Below are positions 1 through 6,800 of a stretch of 8,820 nt of DNA, piece after piece. Source of the DNA: JBLMXQ01 sp050257855. GTDB taxonomy: Bacteria > Acidobacteriota > Vicinamibacteria > Vicinamibacterales > CAVVIG01. Under the pieces are notes generated by a model. The model made no database searches. It was not told the origin of the DNA and saw only the letters and a program-made list of their open reading frames with translations. The stretch covers positions 1 through 8,820 of the forward strand of contig JBLMXQ010000052.1 of assembly GCA_050257855.1 (NCBI GenBank), given 5' to 3'. The translations under genes and the position numbers were made by a program. Each line of letters starts with the position of its first letter. Positions within the stretch are counted from its first letter, which is position 1.

Positions 1-108
1 CGATCGAATTCACCAAAAGAACGTCAGGGGAATGGTCAGCTAGTGCGCCATGTTCGATTAGCATTCCTCCCAATCAACACTCGCGTCGCTGAAGTGCCGC
101 CTTTTTGG
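1..108. other. Left flank outside the candidate transposon; no supported gene
   Basis: This stretch is clearly lower in GC than the right part of the window. Plus-strand frames starting at the edge stop at 41-43 (frame 2), 88-90 (frame 3) and 124-126 (frame 1), and none gives a recognisable protein tail. On the minus strand an ATG at 64-62 opens about 21 codons that run off the left edge, but the purine-rich stretch before it is only one base away, too close to act as a normal Shine-Dalgarno sequence. I leave the stretch unannotated. Confidence 0.5.
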
Positions 109-132
109 GGCTGTTCACCGATTTGAGTACAG
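109..132 (+). repeat. Left terminal inverted repeat (IRL) of the ISL3-like element
   Basis: It reads GGCTGTTCACC, then GA, then TTTGAGTACAG. It pairs with the reverse complement of 2209-2232, with 11 exact bases at the inner end and TTCACC matching across a one-base gap. The GGCT start resembles typical ISL3-family termini. The outermost base is uncertain because GGGG at 107-110 allows a shift of one or two bases. Confidence 0.55.
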
Positions 133-150
133 CGATCTGAGCTGATATCC

Positions 151-197
151 GGCCGCCTGCGCGGACCGCTGTTGGGTGGGCGGTCTGCTCGGCGGCC
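151..197 (-). terminator. Strong two-part hairpin just after the hydrolase stop
   Basis: GGCCGCC (151-157) pairs with GGCGGCC (191-197). After a small internal loop, GCGGACCGC (161-169) pairs with GCGGTCTGC (180-188) with one G-T type mismatch, leaving a 10-base loop. It starts 7 bases beyond the hydrolase stop (204-206) and lies between the gene and the left inverted repeat. A transcript-ending role for the minus-strand gene is plausible. No U-tract follows on the minus side, so it is not a classical intrinsic terminator and may instead shield the element from outside transcription. Confidence 0.4.
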
Positions 198-203
198 TGG
201 ACA

Positions 204-881
204 CTACTGAGAGATAGCGACGAGAGCCTCTGCGAGCTGTGCCGGTCGCGACACGTGCGGACAATGCCCTCCGGGCAGTTCGATCGGAGCGACGCCCAGG
301 CGTTGGCGCGCCGCAGATCTGGCCCATGCCGGTCTGACGGTACGATCATCCGCGCACACGATGTACGCCGAGGGCACGTTAGGCCATCGCTCCAGAGGAC
401 AGATTTCGGTGTAGGCGCGCCGGGCGTACATCAATCGTCGGGTCGTCAGTGCCCATTGTGCCGTTTCTCTCGTGCAATCGTGAAAGAGGAAGTGCAGCGC
501 GACCTCGTCAGACGCGGTCGGATCCTTGCCCATCCACTCAGGATTCATCATCTCGGGTTCGGCGCTGAGTTGGTCGATCAAGCTGGCACCGATTTTCGGA
601 ATCACCGCAGCTAGGAAGACGATCTGCCGGACTCTCGCGTCGAGGGCCACGAGCGGTAGAAACAAGCCACTCGCCGAATGCGCGACGACGATGATGTCCG
701 AGACATTGCTGGGAAGGGCTTGGACGATCACCGCGGCGTATCGGGTGGCGCTCGCGTCCGGCTCGTTCGCCGGAAGCGTCGGGACGATAGTCCCGTGACC
801 GCCGCGCTCGAGTTCGCTAACGAGTCGATCCCATCCAGCCGCGCTCTGGGTCGACCCATGGACTAGACAAAACGTCGCCAT
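204..881 (-). CDS. Alpha/beta-fold hydrolase (small esterase type), probable transposon passenger
   Basis: A 225-residue soluble alpha/beta hydrolase of the compact AB_hydrolase_6 (esterase/methylesterase-like) group, without signal peptide or membrane segment, so probably cytoplasmic. The catalytic set is intact: an N-terminal VHGS oxyanion loop (residues 7-10), nucleophile Ser69 in AHSASG (a variant of the GxSxG elbow), an acid at Asp178 or Asp179 in CADDR, and His206 in PGGHCPH. Length is normal for the family and the substrate cannot be read from sequence. I chose the ATG at 881 because homology-like sequence starts exactly there (MATFCLVHG). The frame can extend upstream to a TTG at 953, but those 24 residues do not look like this fold and no good ribosome site precedes either start. 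It is divergent from the transposase with 82 bases between, inside the same inverted repeats, and its lower GC matches the transposase rather than the host genes. Confidence 0.85.
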   Translation of the reverse strand: MATFCLVHGSTQSAAGWDRLVSELERGGHGTIVPTLPANEPDASATRYAAVIVQALPSNVSDIIVVAHSASGLFLPLVALDARVRQIVFLAAVIPKIGASLIDQLSAEPEMMNPEWMGKDPTASDEVALHFLFHDCTRETAQWALTTRRLMYARRAYTEICPLERWPNVPSAYIVCADDRTVRPAWARSAARQRLGVAPIELPGGHCPHVSRPAQLAEALVAISQ

Positions 882-951
882 CTCGTTGCGAAAGGCGATC
901 CCACGTGGCCATCCGGGATTGGATGGTGTTCTCTCTTGATGTGCTACCAGC

Positions 952-960
952 AAGGGAGGA
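952..960 (+). promoter_or_regulatory. Shine-Dalgarno sequence of the transposase
   Basis: AAGGGAGGA ends 3 bases before the GTG at 964, and the GGAGG core (955-959) ends 4 bases before it. The match is strong though slightly close, and it decides the GTG start. The rest of the 882-963 gap must hold the promoters of both divergent genes, but I see no convincing -35/-10 pair on either strand there. Confidence 0.65.
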
Positions 961-963
961 CCG

Positions 964-2310
964 GTGGGATCGCGACGCGATTGTACGTGGATTCTGGGCC
1001 TGTCGGGATTTCGCGTGCTGAAAATGGACGAAGCAGACGGCGGGCGGCTGGTGATTCAGATTGAGCGGCGCGGCGTGCGGCGCTACACGTGCAGCGGCTG
1101 TGGGCGACGCACGGGTCACGTGCGGTCGAGCCGCGAGCGTACCTGGGAGGATCTGCCCTGGGCCGCGCATCACGTGACGCTCGTCTACCGGCAGCGCCGA
1201 CTCACCTGCCGCCACTGCGGCATTCGCACGGAGCGCGTCGAGTTCGCGGACCCGAAGGCGCGGATCACTCGGCGGTTGCGGCAGCAGATTGGCGTGGACT
1301 GCCAATCGATGCCGACCAGCCACGCAGCGGTGCGGCACGGCGTGAGCTGGGGAAAAGCCCGCCGGGCGGAGAAAGCGTTTCTCGCTGAGTGGGATCGCAC
1401 GCGCGTGAAACGCCGGCCACGACACATCGGCCTCGACGAAATCCAGCGGGGCAAAGGGCAACGATTCTGGACGGTGTTGTCCGATGTCGTCCACGGCGAG
1501 GTCATCGGGTTGCGCCAAGACCGCAGCGAGACCACGGCGACCGCGTTGCTGACCAAGGACCTGACGGCACGGCAGCGAGCGGCGATCACCGCCGTGTGCA
1601 CCGACATGCACCGACCCTATCTCAACGCGGTCGGTGCGGTGCTGAAACAGGCTGAGATCGTGTTCGACAAGTTTCACGTGCTACAGCACGCCAGCGCGGC
1701 GCTTGATGAAGTCCGGCGCCAGGAGTTGTTTCGGGCCGGGCCGGCGATGCGCGAGCATGGGCGAGGGAAGCGGTGGCTGCTGCTGCGACGCTGGAAGGCC
1801 GTCCGCGGATCGAAGCGCGCCGAACTCCAAGCGTTGTTCGCTGTGAATCGACGGCTGTTCAAGGCGTACGTGCTGCGGGAGCAACTCGATCGACTGTGGA
1901 CCTACAAGACGCGACCGGGCGTTCTCAATTTTCTGATGGGTTGGTTCAAAGCGCTGCGCTGGCAGCGCCTGCCCGAGATGGAGCACCTCGGCGACTTCCT
2001 GCTCAAACACATCAACGGCATCGCCGCGTATTGCGACCATCCCGTCCGCTTCGGTGTCGTGGAATCGATCAACACGACGGTGAAAGCGGTGCTGCGCCGC
2101 GCTCGAGGCATGCACGATGAAGAGATGCTGCTGCTGAAATTGAAGTGGGCCACCGCCCACCCCATTCGGTCCGCGCCCGACTTGGTGCGCTTTCTGACCG
2201 TTCAACCCCTGTACTCAAAATGGGTGAAGACCGGTAGAGTGACGTCCTACCGCGTGCCGTTCATCTGCTGCGCTTACCTGCTCCGTCTCCGCTGCTCGTT
2301 CACGCCGTGA
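964..2310 (+). CDS. ISL3-family DDE transposase
   Basis: A 448-residue transposase of the ISL3 family (DDE_Tnp_ISL3). In order: an N-terminal zinc-binding region with CSGC (Cys43, Cys46) and CRHC (Cys82, Cys85), a helix-turn-helix-like stretch around 100-135, and the catalytic RNase-H-like domain. Catalytic residues are Asp158 (in GLDE), Asp214 (in CTDMH) and Glu367 (in VVESIN), followed by the family-typical K..LRRARG segment; FDKFHVLQH (about 234-242) corresponds to the ISL3 DRFH motif. No frameshift or missing catalytic residue is visible, so it could be active. The start is GTG at 964, after a strong ribosome site. Codons 416-423 coincide exactly with the right inverted repeat (2209-2232), so the last 25 residues appear to come from DNA outside the element and are not family sequence. 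Expression probably depends on a promoter in the gap shared with the hydrolase. Confidence 0.93.
   Translation: MGSRRDCTWILGLSGFRVLKMDEADGGRLVIQIERRGVRRYTCSGCGRRTGHVRSSRERTWEDLPWAAHHVTLVYRQRRLTCRHCGIRTERVEFADPKARITRRLRQQIGVDCQSMPTSHAAVRHGVSWGKARRAEKAFLAEWDRTRVKRRPRHIGLDEIQRGKGQRFWTVLSDVVHGEVIGLRQDRSETTATALLTKDLTARQRAAITAVCTDMHRPYLNAVGAVLKQAEIVFDKFHVLQHASAALDEVRRQELFRAGPAMREHGRGKRWLLLRRWKAVRGSKRAELQALFAVNRRLFKAYVLREQLDRLWTYKTRPGVLNFLMGWFKALRWQRLPEMEHLGDFLLKHINGIAAYCDHPVRFGVVESINTTVKAVLRRARGMHDEEMLLLKLKWATAHPIRSAPDLVRFLTVQPLYSKWVKTGRVTSYRVPFICCAYLLRLRCSFTP
2209..2232 (-). repeat. Right terminal inverted repeat (IRR) of the ISL3-like element
   Basis: Its reverse complement reads GGTCTTCACCCA followed by TTTTGAGTACAG, matching the left repeat at 109-132. 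It is fully contained in the transposase frame (residues 416-423). No 8-base direct repeat is seen between 101-108 and 2233-2240, nor with the ends shifted by one or two bases. Confidence 0.6.
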
Positions 2311-2311
2311 C

Positions 2312-2335
2312 CCATCACCCCTTCACCCCTTCACC
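2312..2335. repeat. Short 8-base tandem repeat between convergent genes
   Basis: Three adjacent 8-base units, CCATCACC, CCTTCACC and CCTTCACC, differ at one base. They fill nearly the whole 30-base gap between the transposase stop (2308-2310) and the amidohydrolase stop (2341-2343). No hairpin terminator is visible here. Function unknown. Confidence 0.6.
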
Positions 2336-2340
2336 ACATG

Positions 2341-3693
2341 CTATTGTGACGTCTTCTTCGACGTCTCGTCGGTCACCACGCGCCCCTTGTAGACGACCAT
2401 CTCCACCTTCTGAAGAGCGTGGATGTCGTTGAGGGGATCGCCGTTCACGGCGAGGAAGTCGCCTTCCATCCCGGGCTCGAGCGCGCCGAGCGTCGGGATT
2501 CCCAGGAGCGCCGCGCCGTTCAGGGTGGCCGTTTCGATCGCCTGGCGCGCGGTCATGCCGTGCTCGACGTCGCTCACGAGCTCCGCGATGATGCCCGTGC
2601 TGTCCGCGCCGTACGAGTTGTCCGAACCGGCCGCCATGGTCACGCCGTTCTTGAGCGCGAGCGCGAAGCTGGCGGCGTGCTTTTCCGCGAGCGCTCTTCC
2701 CTTGAATTGGCTGTAGCTCGAGCCGCCCGGCTCGCCCGGCCGTGCCTGGCGCGTTTCGGCGGCAAACGTCAGCGCGACGTGCACGGTCGGCACGAGCACC
2801 ACGTGGTGCGCCTTCATGTAGTCGACCGCGTCCTGGTTCAGGTCCGAGCCGTGTTCGATCGAGTCGACGCCGGCGCGCATGGCGTTCATGATGGCGTCGA
2901 GGCTCTCGGCGTGCGCGGCGACCTTCAGATGGTGCATGTGCGCCTGCTGCACGGCGGCCTGCATCTCCTCGAGCGTCAGGTTCTGGTCGGCCGGCGAATC
3001 GAGCGGCGACCCGACGCCGCCGGACGCCATCAGCTTGATGACGGTCGCGCCGTACTTGATCTGGAGCTGCACGGCCTTCTCGGCGTCGGCCGGCGAGCCG
3101 ACGTAGCCGTGAAGGGGCGTGTAGAGATCGGCCAGGCGCAGGGTGTACGGCTGCGGCGCGAAGTCGTCGTGGCCGCCTTCGACCGAGAGCGGGTGCGCCG
3201 CCGGAACGATGTGCGGCCCCGGAATCGTGCCGTCGTCCACGGCGTTGCGGATGGCGACGTCGAGGAAGTCGGTCGTGCCGAGCACGCGCATCGCGGCGAC
3301 CCCGAGGCGCAGCGCGTGGTCGACGTTCTTCTGCGCCTTCAGCGCCGCGTACGCCGGCGACGTCAGGCGGAGCGGCTGGCCGGGCACGTTGCCGGGCGGC
3401 CCGCCGCCGAGGTGCGTGTGGGCGTCGACGAGCGACGGCATCACCGTCAGCGTGCCGAGGTCGATCCGGCGGGCGCCGGCCGGCGGCTGTATGTCGGCTC
3501 CGCCCGCCGCGGTAATGCGTCCATCGGTGATGACGAGCACGCCGGGCGCGAGAGGCGGCTTCGTCGCGTCGAGTATCAGTCGGCCCGCCTTGACGTACAG
3601 CACGTCGGCCGCGCCGGCAGGCGCGGCGGGAACGAGCGCGAGGGCGAGAGCGAGGGCGCATGGCGCCGCGAGGAGGCGAACGGGTCTCTGCAT
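2341..3693 (-). CDS. Secreted metal-dependent amidohydrolase (imidazolonepropionase-like)
   Basis: A 450-residue exported member of the amidohydrolase superfamily. Residues 1-29 form a Sec signal peptide (basic start, long Ala/Leu core, PAGAA before the mature protein), so it should act in the periplasm or outside the cell. The (beta/alpha)8 metal site is complete: His92 and His94 in the DAHTH motif, Lys220 in VIKLM (candidate carboxylated lysine bridging two metals), His261 in AAHAES, His281 in IEHGSD, and Asp358 in AAGSDN. The small beta-sandwich is formed by about residues 30-80 and the C-terminal end near 405-445 (GDFLAVNGDPLNDI). Members cleave amide bonds in cyclic ureides, dipeptides or similar substrates; the exact substrate cannot be told. 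It is 127 bases downstream of the APC-MgtE gene in the same direction, with its own candidate leaderless promoter. The ATG at 3693 has no Shine-Dalgarno sequence, but the signal peptide supports it. Confidence 0.92.
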   Translation of the reverse strand: MQRPVRLLAAPCALALALALVPAAPAGAADVLYVKAGRLILDATKPPLAPGVLVITDGRITAAGGADIQPPAGARRIDLGTLTVMPSLVDAHTHLGGGPPGNVPGQPLRLTSPAYAALKAQKNVDHALRLGVAAMRVLGTTDFLDVAIRNAVDDGTIPGPHIVPAAHPLSVEGGHDDFAPQPYTLRLADLYTPLHGYVGSPADAEKAVQLQIKYGATVIKLMASGGVGSPLDSPADQNLTLEEMQAAVQQAHMHHLKVAAHAESLDAIMNAMRAGVDSIEHGSDLNQDAVDYMKAHHVVLVPTVHVALTFAAETRQARPGEPGGSSYSQFKGRALAEKHAASFALALKNGVTMAAGSDNSYGADSTGIIAELVSDVEHGMTARQAIETATLNGAALLGIPTLGALEPGMEGDFLAVNGDPLNDIHALQKVEMVVYKGRVVTDETSKKTSQ

Positions 3694-3700
3694 GCGCGCC

Positions 3701-3706
3701 AGTATA
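3701..3706 (-). promoter_or_regulatory. Candidate -10 box of a leaderless promoter (amidohydrolase)
   Basis: On the minus strand TATACT is followed by exactly 7 bases (GGCGCGC) and then the ATG at 3693. With normal -10 spacing transcription would start at or next to the A of the ATG. There is no purine-rich ribosome site between. No convincing -35 hexamer is visible about 17 bases upstream. Confidence 0.45.
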
Positions 3707-3724
3707 CGGTAACCGTGCCGGCGG

Positions 3725-3746
3725 GGGACCGCCGTCGAGAGGTCCC
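3725..3746. repeat. Perfect 6-base inverted repeat upstream of the amidohydrolase
   Basis: GGGACC (3725-3730) and GGTCCC (3741-3746) flank a 10-base spacer. For the minus-strand gene this lies about 31-53 bases upstream of the predicted transcription start, overlapping where a -35 box would be, so it could be an operator. It could also be one more hairpin at the end of the preceding gene. Confidence 0.3.
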
Positions 3747-3749
3747 TCA

Positions 3750-3791
3750 GCCGCCGTTCGAGGGCGGGGATTCGCGTCCCGCGACGGCGGC
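3750..3791 (-). terminator. GC-rich two-tier hairpin after the APC-MgtE gene
   Basis: GCCGCCGT (3750-3757) pairs perfectly with ACGGCGGC (3784-3791). Inside it, GCGGGGA (3764-3770) pairs with TCCCGC (3777-3782) with one bulged G, around a TTCGCG loop. It begins about 30 bases beyond the stop at 3821-3823. No T-run follows on the minus strand, so it may end or slow transcription without being a classical intrinsic terminator. It would separate this gene from the amidohydrolase promoter. Confidence 0.35.
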
Positions 3792-3820
3792 CTGGCGTCT
3801 CATGAGCGCACGGCCGGCGC

Positions 3821-6800
3821 TCAAAGGATCGTGCCTCGCAGAATCACGAGGGCCACGGTGAAGTAGATGACGAGACCGGTGACGTCGACGAGCGTCGCGA
3901 CGAACGGCGCCGACGAGGTCGCCGGATCGAAGCCGAGTCGTCTCAGCAGGAACGGAAGCAGCGATCCGATCAGCGTGCCCCACAGCACGACGCCGACCAG
4001 CGCGAACGCGACCGTGACCGCGAGCAGCAGCCAGTGGGCGCCGTAGATGTCGGAGAACGCGGACCAGATGCTGATGCGCAGGAAGGCCACCGTGCCGAGA
4101 ATGGCGCCGAGCGCGAGGCCGGCGAAGATCTCGCGGCGCGCGACGCGCCACCAGTCCCGGAGGGAGACTTCCCCGAGCGCCAGCGCGCGGATCACGAGCG
4201 TGGAGGCCTGCGATCCCGAGTTGCCGCCGCTCGAGATGACCAGCGGTACGAACAGCGCCAGGACGACGGCGCGCGCGATCTCGTTCTGGAACGTCGCCAT
4301 CGCGGTCGCCGTCAGCAGCTCGCCGAGGAAGAGAGCGGTCAGCCAGCCGGCCCGCTTGCGGATCATCCGCCCGAACGCGATCGTCATGTACGGCTCGTCG
4401 AGGGCCTCCGATCCGCCGATGCGCTGGATGTCTTCGGTCGCGGTCGCCTCGGCCACGTCGAGCACGTCGTCGATCGTGACGATCCCGATGAGCATGCCGG
4501 CCGTGTCGGTGACCGGCAGCGCCGTGCGATCGTAGCGGCGGAACGCGGCGACCGACGTGTCCTGATCGTCGGTCGCCTTCAGCGCGGCGAACCGGCGGTC
4601 CATCAGGTCCGACACCTTTGTCTCCGGCGACGTCAGGAGCAGCTCGCGGATCCGGATGTCGTCGATGAGCAGCCCCTGCTGATCGACGACGTAGATCACG
4701 TTGAGGGTTTCGCTGTCGCGCCCGTGCTCGCGGATGTAGTCGAGCACCTGCTGGACGGTCCAGTGCTCGCGGACCGCCACGTAGTACGGCGTCATCAGGC
4801 GCCCGACCGAGTCGTCGGGATAGCCGAGCAGCGTGAGCGCCACCGCCCGCTGCGCCGGCGCGAGCAGCGACAGCAGCTGGCGCGTGGCCGCCGCGGGCAG
4901 CTCCTCGAGGAACATCGTCCGGTCGTCCGGCGCCATGTTGTTCAGGAGGGCCGCCACCTCTTCCTGTCCCATGGCCTTGAGCAGCGTCTCCTGCGCCTCG
5001 TGCGACAGGTACTCGAACACCGCCGCGGCGTCCTTGCGCGGCAGCACGCGGAAGACGACGACCTGATCCTCGAGGCTGAGCGCGGTCAGCAGCGTGGCCA
5101 GATTCTCCGGGTCGCGGTTGCGGACCATGTCCCGCAGGCGCGAGAAGTCGCGCGCGTGGACGGCCGCCGCCAGTTCGTCCGCAGGACGCGCCACGTGGCG
5201 AATCGCGGCGAGCGCCTCTTCGCGCTGCGGACCGGTGAGCTGTTGTTCCATCTGCATCAGTGCGGCACGGACGACGTCGTGATGGTGGACGTGCGGGCCG
5301 ACGGCCTTCACGGCGTCGAGCCAGAGGCGGTGAATCAGTTCGAGATCGCCGGAGGTGAGATCCGGCGGGTGGGCCCCGAGGTGGTAGACGTCGTTGCGCC
5401 CGCTGTCGTGGTGGATGACGAGCCGGACGTCGCGGTCGGCCGACTTCTCGGCGCGCTCCCACGCGTCGCCGAGCAGGCGCGCCTGATCGGCCGCGCTCAG
5501 GCTGGCCGACTCGCCGACGTACACCTCCGACGACTCGAGCCGCACGGCCGCCGACGCGACGGCGTCGAACACGTTCTGCGCCGGCACGATGAGCAGGTGC
5601 ACGGGATGGCCGGCCCGCTCGGCGATGGCGACCACCTGGGAGAGCAGCTGGCGCTCGGGCTCGGTCGGATTCCGGCCGTGCGACGTGTCGTCGTCGACGT
5701 CGATGCCGAACAGCCGCGCCGTCATGACGACGACGTCGCGGTCGCCCGCAGCCCGGAGCGCGGCGCCCACGTGCCCGAGCGCGTGCGGATTGCGGACCGC
5801 GACGAGGATGTTGCCGGGGCGCGCCTGCACCTGGCCGATCGCCACCTCGCTCGACGGCAGGAGCTCGAAGGTGTCGAGGTCGCCGGCAGACGCCGGCGCT
5901 TCCAGACGCCGGCCGGGCGCCGTGAAGACGAGCGCGAGCACGACGAGCAGGCCGGCCGTCGCCAGCGCCGGCGGATTGGCGGAGGCAAGCGCGCCCGCGC
6001 CGGCTGCCGCCGCCACGACGGCAACCGTCCACAGTCCCAGCGGAAGCTCGCGAGAGCCGAGACGAACCGTCAACGGCACCGCGAACGGCCGCGGCGACGT
6101 CCGCGTCCGGCGAAGGCGGACGAGCGATACGGCCTTCAGGCACAGCCTCGCCGCGACGGCGAAGCCGTACGCGGCCGCCAGCCATTCGACGCGGCCGCTG
6201 GCCGCGAGCATCGCGGCGACCGTCGCGGCCGCGGTGACGTCGATGGCGCGGGTCGGCGTGCCGAGGCGCGAATGCGCGGCGCCGAGCGCCTCGGGCAGCG
6301 CGCCATCCGACGAGAGGCGCCGGATCGTCTGCTCCGCGTCGCCGAGCGCGGCGTCAGCCGCCGGCACCAGCATCAGCACCGCCGCCAAGAGCAGCAGTAC
6401 GGCGCCGATCGCGCGGCCTGCGCCGGCCGACGTCGCGTGGACCGCCAGGCCGGTGAGCGGAATATCGGTCCACTGCGGCCTCGCCGCCGGCGGCACGAGC
6501 ATCAGGAAGAGGAACGCCGACGCGGCGGTGATCAGGAAGCTGAAGAGCACGACGAGCAGCGACGTGCGGCGCAGGGTGTGGACGCGGGGCGGCGGAAATT
6601 CGTGCGCCATCCGCGTCAGCGCGCTGCCGCTTCCGAGCGCCGGCAGCGCGATCGCAATCGCCGCCAGCAGGCCGACCGGGCCGGCCGGGGCCGCGGCGGG
6701 AATGGCGGCGCCGGCGCGGTGGGCGGCGACCACCCCGGCGGCCGTCACCCCGAGCAGCAGGACGATGCCCGCCCAGATGCCGCGCGCGACCCAGTCGCTT

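Larger units (their letters stand above)
109..2232 (+). mobile_element. Candidate ISL3-family element carrying a hydrolase passenger gene
   Basis: The limits come from two imperfect inverted repeats, 109-132 and 2209-2232. Read inward, both begin GG, contain TTCACC, and share the exact 11-mer TTTGAGTACAG; one single-base gap is needed to align the TTCACC parts. The right repeat covers the last part of the transposase frame, where an IS end is expected. No better partner for the right repeat is visible closer to the transposase start, so the left end falls about 850 bases upstream and encloses the divergent alpha/beta-hydrolase. At roughly 2.1 kb the unit is longer than a simple ISL3-family IS of about 1.3-1.5 kb, which fits one extra gene. 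ISL3 elements normally make 8-bp target duplications. I find none next to these ends, so the exact limits or the insertion history are uncertain. Confidence 0.55.

Noticed and set aside
1..64. Minus-strand ORF starting at 64 and running off the left edge (about 21 codons)
   Set aside because: The purine-rich GGGAGGA is directly next to the ATG, too close for normal initiation, and 21 codons are too few to recognise a family.
882..953. Upstream TTG start giving the hydrolase 24 extra residues
   Set aside because: The extra residues do not fit an alpha/beta-hydrolase N-terminus, and the fold begins right at the ATG at 881.
817..1677. A 286-codon minus-strand frame opposite the transposase
   Set aside because: It is antisense to a transposase with complete catalytic and zinc-binding motifs, and its translation has no recognisable domain.
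2419..3861. A 480-codon plus-strand frame over the amidohydrolase
   Set aside because: Low-complexity Arg/Val/Gly/Asp-rich translation. The minus-strand amidohydrolase has a signal peptide and a full metal site.
3747..6185. An 812-codon minus-strand frame overlapping the APC-MgtE gene in another phase
   Set aside because: Arg/Ala/Gly-rich frame-shifted shadow; the MgtE motifs are all in the other frame.
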